Shown here one piece after another: positions 60,539 through 64,000 of a stretch of 64,000 nt of DNA (positions within the stretch are counted from its first letter, which is position 1; each line of letters opens with the position of its first letter). The position numbers were made by a program, and so were the translations under genes. The stretch spans positions 1,240,001 through 1,304,000 of the forward strand of contig NZ_JBNPXC010000001.1 of NCBI RefSeq assembly GCF_050433505.1. The letters are read 5' to 3'. The stretch comes from Methanobacterium_D oryzae. Lineage in GTDB: Archaea > Methanobacteriota > Methanobacteria > Methanobacteriales > Methanobacteriaceae. The notes beneath the pieces were generated by a model. It saw only the letters and a program-made list of their open reading frames with translations, made no database searches and was not told where the DNA came from.

Positions 60539-60970
60539 ATGAAATTAAAACAAATATCTATATTTTTGGAAAATAAAAAGGGAAGACTTTGGAAAGCTTT
60601 GAGTATCTTAAAAGATAAGGGAATTAATATAAGGGCTCTTTCCATTGCAGATACATCAGAATTTGGAATTCTTAGGTTAATTATTTCAGAACCACAAAAA
60701 GCTAAAGAAGCTCTTGAAGAAAGTAATTTTGTAGTTAAAATCAATGAAGTAATTGCAGTTGAAGTATCTGACGAACCTGGAGGACTAGAGGGAATTCTTG
60801 AAATTTTAAATAAAGAAGATATCAATGTAGAATATATCTATGCCTTTGTTGAAAAAAATGAAGATAAAGCCATAGTTGTATTGCGTACAGAAGATATTGA
60901 TGCAGGTATTAAAGCTTTAGAAGATGGTGGAGCTACTATAATTTCATGTGAAGAAGTTTATAAATTATAA
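60539..60970 (+). CDS. Tandem ACT-domain protein
   Basis: A 143-residue protein composed of two ACT domains (KQISIFLENKKGRLWKALSI, LKDKGINIRALSIAD; then VIAVEVSDEPGGLEGILEIL, NKEDINVEYIYAFVEKNE), which bind amino acids for allosteric control. Free-standing tandem ACT proteins are usually found next to phenylacetate-CoA-ligase-like genes and probably regulate aromatic amino-acid-related metabolism. It follows that ligase gene here. The amino acid bound is unknown. Confidence 0.88.
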   Translation: MKLKQISIFLENKKGRLWKALSILKDKGINIRALSIADTSEFGILRLIISEPQKAKEALEESNFVVKINEVIAVEVSDEPGGLEGILEILNKEDINVEYIYAFVEKNEDKAIVVLRTEDIDAGIKALEDGGATIISCEEVYKL

Positions 60971-61010
60971 AATTTTATTTTTTTATAAATTCATTATTTT
61001 ATTTTTGATT

Positions 61011-61565
61011 TTAAAAGAATAAATGCTCTAATAATATTTTAAAACCAATTCCAATTAATATTACACCACCTAATACTTCTATTTTATTTTCAAAGAAGTG
61101 TCCAACATTTTTGCCAATGTAAACACCGATAAATGAAAGGATAAATGTTACAATCCCTATTATCAAGATTGGTTGGAGTATCGATGTATTTAAGAATGCA
61201 AATGTTACACCAACAGCGAAAGCATCAATACTTGTTGCTATTGAAAGAATTAACAATTCTTTAAGCGAGAAAGCACTGCAAACATCCTCTTCTTCTCCAG
61301 AAAAGCTTTCATAAATCATTTTAATACCTATGGCAAGCAATAAAATAAATGCTATCCATGGGGCAAGAGTGGAAACAATACTTTGTAATTTTAGACCTGA
61401 AAGCCAACCTATAACTGGCATTATGGCCTGAAATCCTCCAAAAAAGATTGCAATTATAAAAGCATGTTTAATATTACATTTTAAAGTTAGTCCCCTTGTT
61501 ATTGAAACACTAAAAGCATCCATAGCAAGTCCTATGGCTAAAAGAAATATAGAGATAAAATCCAT
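61011..61565 (-). CDS. mntP: Manganese efflux pump MntP
   Basis: A 184-residue protein with six membrane segments, matching the MntP (DUF204) family that exports Mn2+. Conserved acidic residues sit in membrane stretches: AIGLAMDAFSVSITRGL near the start and SIATSIDAFAVGVTFAF in the fourth segment, plus IGIGFKILLEHL at the end. ATG 61565, three codons into the longer frame, is preferred. It is the last gene of a minus-strand series with thiD and cofC. Mn homeostasis could relate to the SOD, though no regulation is visible. Confidence 0.93.
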   Translation of the reverse strand: MDFISIFLLAIGLAMDAFSVSITRGLTLKCNIKHAFIIAIFFGGFQAIMPVIGWLSGLKLQSIVSTLAPWIAFILLLAIGIKMIYESFSGEEEDVCSAFSLKELLILSIATSIDAFAVGVTFAFLNTSILQPILIIGIVTFILSFIGVYIGKNVGHFFENKIEVLGGVILIGIGFKILLEHLFF

Positions 61566-61586
61566 AATTATCACAATTAATATTTT

Positions 61587-62345
61587 TTAAATAAATAAAT
61601 CAGAAAATTTCCAGAATTGATTTAAAGTACCTTTCATTCCATATTTGATACTTTTATTTACAAATTCACCCGCTTCTTTAACTGCAGTTTCGAGATCACT
61701 ACCCTTTACAAGGGAAGCCACAATTGCGGCAGAATAACTACAACCACTACCATGTACATTGTCGCTTTTTATTAATTCTCCTTCAATAACTTTTATTGAT
61801 CCATCATAAAGCACATCAGTTCCTTCAAGATGTCCCCCTGTAATTACCACATTACAAATTTTTCCAATTTTTTGTGCAGCCTTGATTGAATCTTCTATCT
61901 TTTCTATTTTAATTCCTGAAATTTCTTGAGCTTCATGTATATTTGGAGTAGTAATTGTAGTGAAAGGCAAAAGATATTTTTTTAAAGATTTAGCAATATC
62001 TTTTTTAGATAAAAACCCGCCAGAACCTGCAATCATTACAGGATCAACTACAACCTTTAAATTATATTCTTTAACCTTTTTTGAAACAGTTTTTATGATT
62101 TCCTCTGAATAGAGCATCCCTGTCTTTACAAATTCAATTTTTTCCTGCTCTAAAACTGCATCAATTTGTTTTTCAATAAAATCAGGATCAATTGGCATAA
62201 TTCCAGTTACTTTATTAACATTTTGGGCAGTGAGTGCAGTTATTACTGCTGTTCCATAAATTCCAAAAGCTGAAAATGTTTTAATATCATTTAAGATTCC
62301 AGCACCGCCTGTAGGGTCAAAACCAGCGATAGTCATTGCAGTCAT
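61587..62345 (-). CDS. thiD: Hydroxymethylpyrimidine (phosphate) kinase
   Basis: ThiD phosphorylates 4-amino-5-hydroxymethyl-2-methylpyrimidine (phosphate) in thiamine synthesis. The 252-residue ribokinase-type protein begins MTIAGFDPTGGAGILNDIKTF and has GTAVITALTAQN, VVDPVMIAGSGG and the anion-hole motif VHGSGCSYSAAIVA with the catalytic Cys typical of ThiD. It carries no ThiN domain, unlike some archaeal versions. Its ATG overlaps the cofC stop as ATGA, so the two are translationally coupled, linking thiamine and F420 synthesis genes in one transcript. Confidence 0.93.
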   Translation of the reverse strand: MTAMTIAGFDPTGGAGILNDIKTFSAFGIYGTAVITALTAQNVNKVTGIMPIDPDFIEKQIDAVLEQEKIEFVKTGMLYSEEIIKTVSKKVKEYNLKVVVDPVMIAGSGGFLSKKDIAKSLKKYLLPFTTITTPNIHEAQEISGIKIEKIEDSIKAAQKIGKICNVVITGGHLEGTDVLYDGSIKVIEGELIKSDNVHGSGCSYSAAIVASLVKGSDLETAVKEAGEFVNKSIKYGMKGTLNQFWKFSDLFI

Positions 62346-63019
62346 ATAGAAGCCTCACGAGTTACATCCAATCTTTCAGATCCATGATTAGATTTAACCT
62401 TAAGCTGTACTTTCTTTAAATATTTCCTGGCTTCAGTCTCAGTGCCATGTAACATTATTTCTCCTAAATCTTCAGCAGTATTCACATCTAAAGATAAATA
62501 AAATGAATCGTATATTTTATAGGTAAAATTATTTAATTTAGCTTCTTTAATATGTTCAAAAAAGCTGTAATCTCCAAATTTCATTTTAAATACAGATACT
62601 GGGAAAAGTAATGCATTTGTACCTCCACCTTTTGCAGGGGCAATTACAACATCAAATTCTTCTTCAGCCTCTAATAATTCCTTAACATGACTTTTTTTGA
62701 TTAATGGCACATCTGATGGGACTATAAGTATATTATCACATGATTTTGAACAGTAATCTATAGCTTGATGTAAAGCTCCATTTAAATCTGTTTTACCTTT
62801 TTCTTTAAGGGTTTCTACATTCATACTGGAAACATAATTTAATACTTGGTCATCTGAGCTTATAATAACTATTTTTTTAACTAATCCATCTAATACATTA
62901 ATTACATCATTTAGCATTGCTTTTAAGAGATTTTCACGTTCTATTACACTTAATTTTGGAGACAATCTTGTTTTTGCATGTACAAATCTAGAAACTGGTA
63001 TAATTGCAAATGTTTTCAT
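62342..63019 (-). CDS. cofC: 2-phospho-L-lactate guanylyltransferase CofC
   Basis: CofC activates 2-phospho-L-lactate with GTP to give lactyl-diphospho-guanosine, the precursor of the side chain of coenzyme F420. The 225-residue protein has the nucleotidyltransferase start IIPVSRFVHAKTRLSPKLS, ILIVPSDVPLI with the metal-binding Asp, VIAPAKGGGTNALLF and LDVNTAEDL. GAGG lies six bases before the ATG. Its stop overlaps the start of thiD. F420 is the central hydride carrier of these methanogens, so the gene is essential. Confidence 0.94.
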   Translation of the reverse strand: MKTFAIIPVSRFVHAKTRLSPKLSVIERENLLKAMLNDVINVLDGLVKKIVIISSDDQVLNYVSSMNVETLKEKGKTDLNGALHQAIDYCSKSCDNILIVPSDVPLIKKSHVKELLEAEEEFDVVIAPAKGGGTNALLFPVSVFKMKFGDYSFFEHIKEAKLNNFTYKIYDSFYLSLDVNTAEDLGEIMLHGTETEARKYLKKVQLKVKSNHGSERLDVTREASI

Positions 63020-63074
63020 ATTTTGGCCTCATTATGTAGTTAAATTTTACCTTATTCTTTAAATTTGCATGAAA

Positions 63075-63773
63075 TTATATTCCTAAAGAACTTTTTATGT
63101 AATCTGAAATATTATCAATCCATGTTTGCCCGGCGTTTATATCTTTATTTTTTAGATTGCTGACTTCACTTTCATTCACGTTGAATGTGTTCATGATGTT
63201 GGTTTTTGCATCTGATATGTTTTGACGGAGTTTACTCCAGGTAATGTCATTTTTTTCAACCATATCGACTGGTTCTCCAGTGTATGGATTTAAACTGCCA
63301 CCAGACATAATTATCCATATTTCAAGCTGTGTATTGATAGCACTTTGTTTATCAGAAGAATTGAATTCATTTATTACTTGATTTAAGGAATCATAAGTGG
63401 TGTTTACGGGTAATAATTTAGATCCTACATTAACTCTTTTTGAAGGTTCTAAAGAAAATGCTTTTACTGTTTCATTTGAGTTAGGCACTATAGTTTTATC
63501 TTCTGCAAGTATCATATCGGGAGAGATACTACTTGAAAGTACTTCTCCTTTTTTAACCTTAATGGCGTTATTTCCATTATTTTTTATATTAATTTCATGT
63601 GGAACAGTACCTGCAGAAGTACTCTGTATTATCTGGATGTTTTCTTTATTATAAACTTCATTTAAAGCATCTCCACTTGAAACAGAGTAACTCATGTATC
63701 CTGAAGTTAATGCAAATAAAATAACTATAAGAACAATACCAGTAACTCTAATATTCATTTTTTTCCCACGCAT
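63075..63773 (-). CDS. Exported membrane-anchored hypothetical protein
   Basis: A 232-residue protein with an N-terminal hydrophobic anchor or signal (IRVTGIVLIVILFALTSGYM), then a beta-rich domain (IQIIQSTSAGTVPHEINIKN, NNAIKVKKGEVLSS, ANDVGSKLLPVN-like segments) and a helical C-terminal part (SWSKLRQNISDAKTNIMN-like). It is probably located outside the cell, attached to the membrane. An internal ATG six codons in is an alternative start. It lies nine bases after proS, so it is probably cotranscribed. I recognise no exact family; similar methanobacterial surface proteins are annotated only as hypothetical. Confidence 0.7.
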   Translation of the reverse strand: MRGKKMNIRVTGIVLIVILFALTSGYMSYSVSSGDALNEVYNKENIQIIQSTSAGTVPHEINIKNNGNNAIKVKKGEVLSSSISPDMILAEDKTIVPNSNETVKAFSLEPSKRVNVGSKLLPVNTTYDSLNQVINEFNSSDKQSAINTQLEIWIIMSGGSLNPYTGEPVDMVEKNDITWSKLRQNISDAKTNIMNTFNVNESEVSNLKNKDINAGQTWIDNISDYIKSSLGI

Positions 63774-63782
63774 TGCAAGGCA

Positions 63783-64000
63783 TTAATATGTTTTTGCAAT
63801 TAATGTTTTACATTTAGATGGTTTACCACAGTTAATACATACTCCGTGAACGTCTTCTTCTTGAATTCCAAGAATGTCAACGTGAACTTTTTCTTCTAAT
63901 TCTTTTCCGCAAGGTTCATCTCCACACCAGTTAAATGAAACTATTCCTTTATTTTCTTCAATTTTTGTTCTAGCTTCTTCAACTGTTTCAGCAGATCTGA
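63783..64000 (-). CDS. proS: Prolyl-tRNA synthetase, C-terminal part (5' end outside window)
   Basis: The last 72 residues of a protein are present: RSAETVEEARTKIEENKGIV, FNWCGDEPCGKELEEKVHVD and VCINCGKPSKCKTLIAKTY. This matches the C-terminal zinc-binding (Cys4) domain of archaeal/eukaryotic-type ProRS, which ends with a conserved Tyr as seen here. ProRS charges tRNA-Pro. The larger catalytic part lies beyond the right edge. Downstream follow the anchored hypothetical, cofC, thiD and mntP genes. Confidence 0.88.
   Translation of the reverse strand, partial: RSAETVEEARTKIEENKGIVSFNWCGDEPCGKELEEKVHVDILGIQEEDVHGVCINCGKPSKCKTLIAKTY

Noticed and set aside
1..64000. tRNA, rRNA and CRISPR features
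   Set aside because: No tRNA cloverleaf, rRNA segment or regularly spaced direct repeats with unique spacers were recognised by eye; a dedicated scan could still find a tRNA.

Overview
The window is chromosomal DNA from a hydrogenotrophic, pseudomurein-walled methanogen, most likely of the genus Methanobacterium. It is AT-rich, with SD sites such as GGTGAT and GGAGG and frequent TTG/GTG starts. Marker genes are archaeal and methanogen-specific: TBP, two Alba proteins, FEN-1, aksA and hacA (coenzyme B synthesis), atwA (methyl-CoM reductase activation), cofC (F420 synthesis), fprA (F420H2 oxidase), an F390-synthetase-like ligase, a pseudomurein-binding-type protein and archaeal proS. No rRNA, tRNA or CRISPR array was recognised.

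Layout. 1-5.3 kb: partial coiled-coil gene, sensor kinase, ahcY, a DUF2119 protein and Alba. 5.5-37 kb is an accessory stretch. It holds a second sensor kinase, small paralogous and secreted proteins, a nuclease lipoprotein, nudC with several decayed nudC 5' fragments, an amber-interrupted gene, a frameshifted membrane gene, VOC proteins (one fused to an AHSA1 domain), and a second Alba. At its centre (16.7-24.7 kb) is a conflict-type cluster: a TIR/deoxyribosyltransferase-like protein overlapping a coiled-coil membrane protein, a degenerate PfkB domain fused to an AAA+ ATPase, and a SIR2 protein overlapping a ~900-residue helical protein. A TPR pseudogene, an AbrB-MFS pair, a PadR-controlled ABC exporter, a signal-peptidase lipoprotein and a SulP transporter follow.

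37.2-64 kb is compact core genome: fen1, a DUF98 protein, hacA and aksA (minus strand); tbp and a serB-coiled-coil gene (plus); then nadM, moaE, an HD hydrolase, ubiX and cbiT (minus). An intergenic array of 101-bp repeats carrying TACACTTG boxes precedes atwA. Next comes an oxygen-defence block (flavin reductase, Usp, three rubredoxins, fprA, ferritin, peroxiredoxin, SOD), then the F390-synthetase-like ligase with an ACT protein, and mntP, thiD, cofC and proS on the minus strand.

From memory, ahcY to serB and cbiT to SOD each resemble continuous gene orders in Methanothermobacter. If so, the 5-37 kb region is a large insertion or expansion between ahcY and fen1. The strongest lead for an undescribed system is the 16.7-24.7 kb cluster, with two predicted NAD-directed effector folds, a membrane partner and an AAA+ protein bearing a pseudo-sugar-kinase domain.
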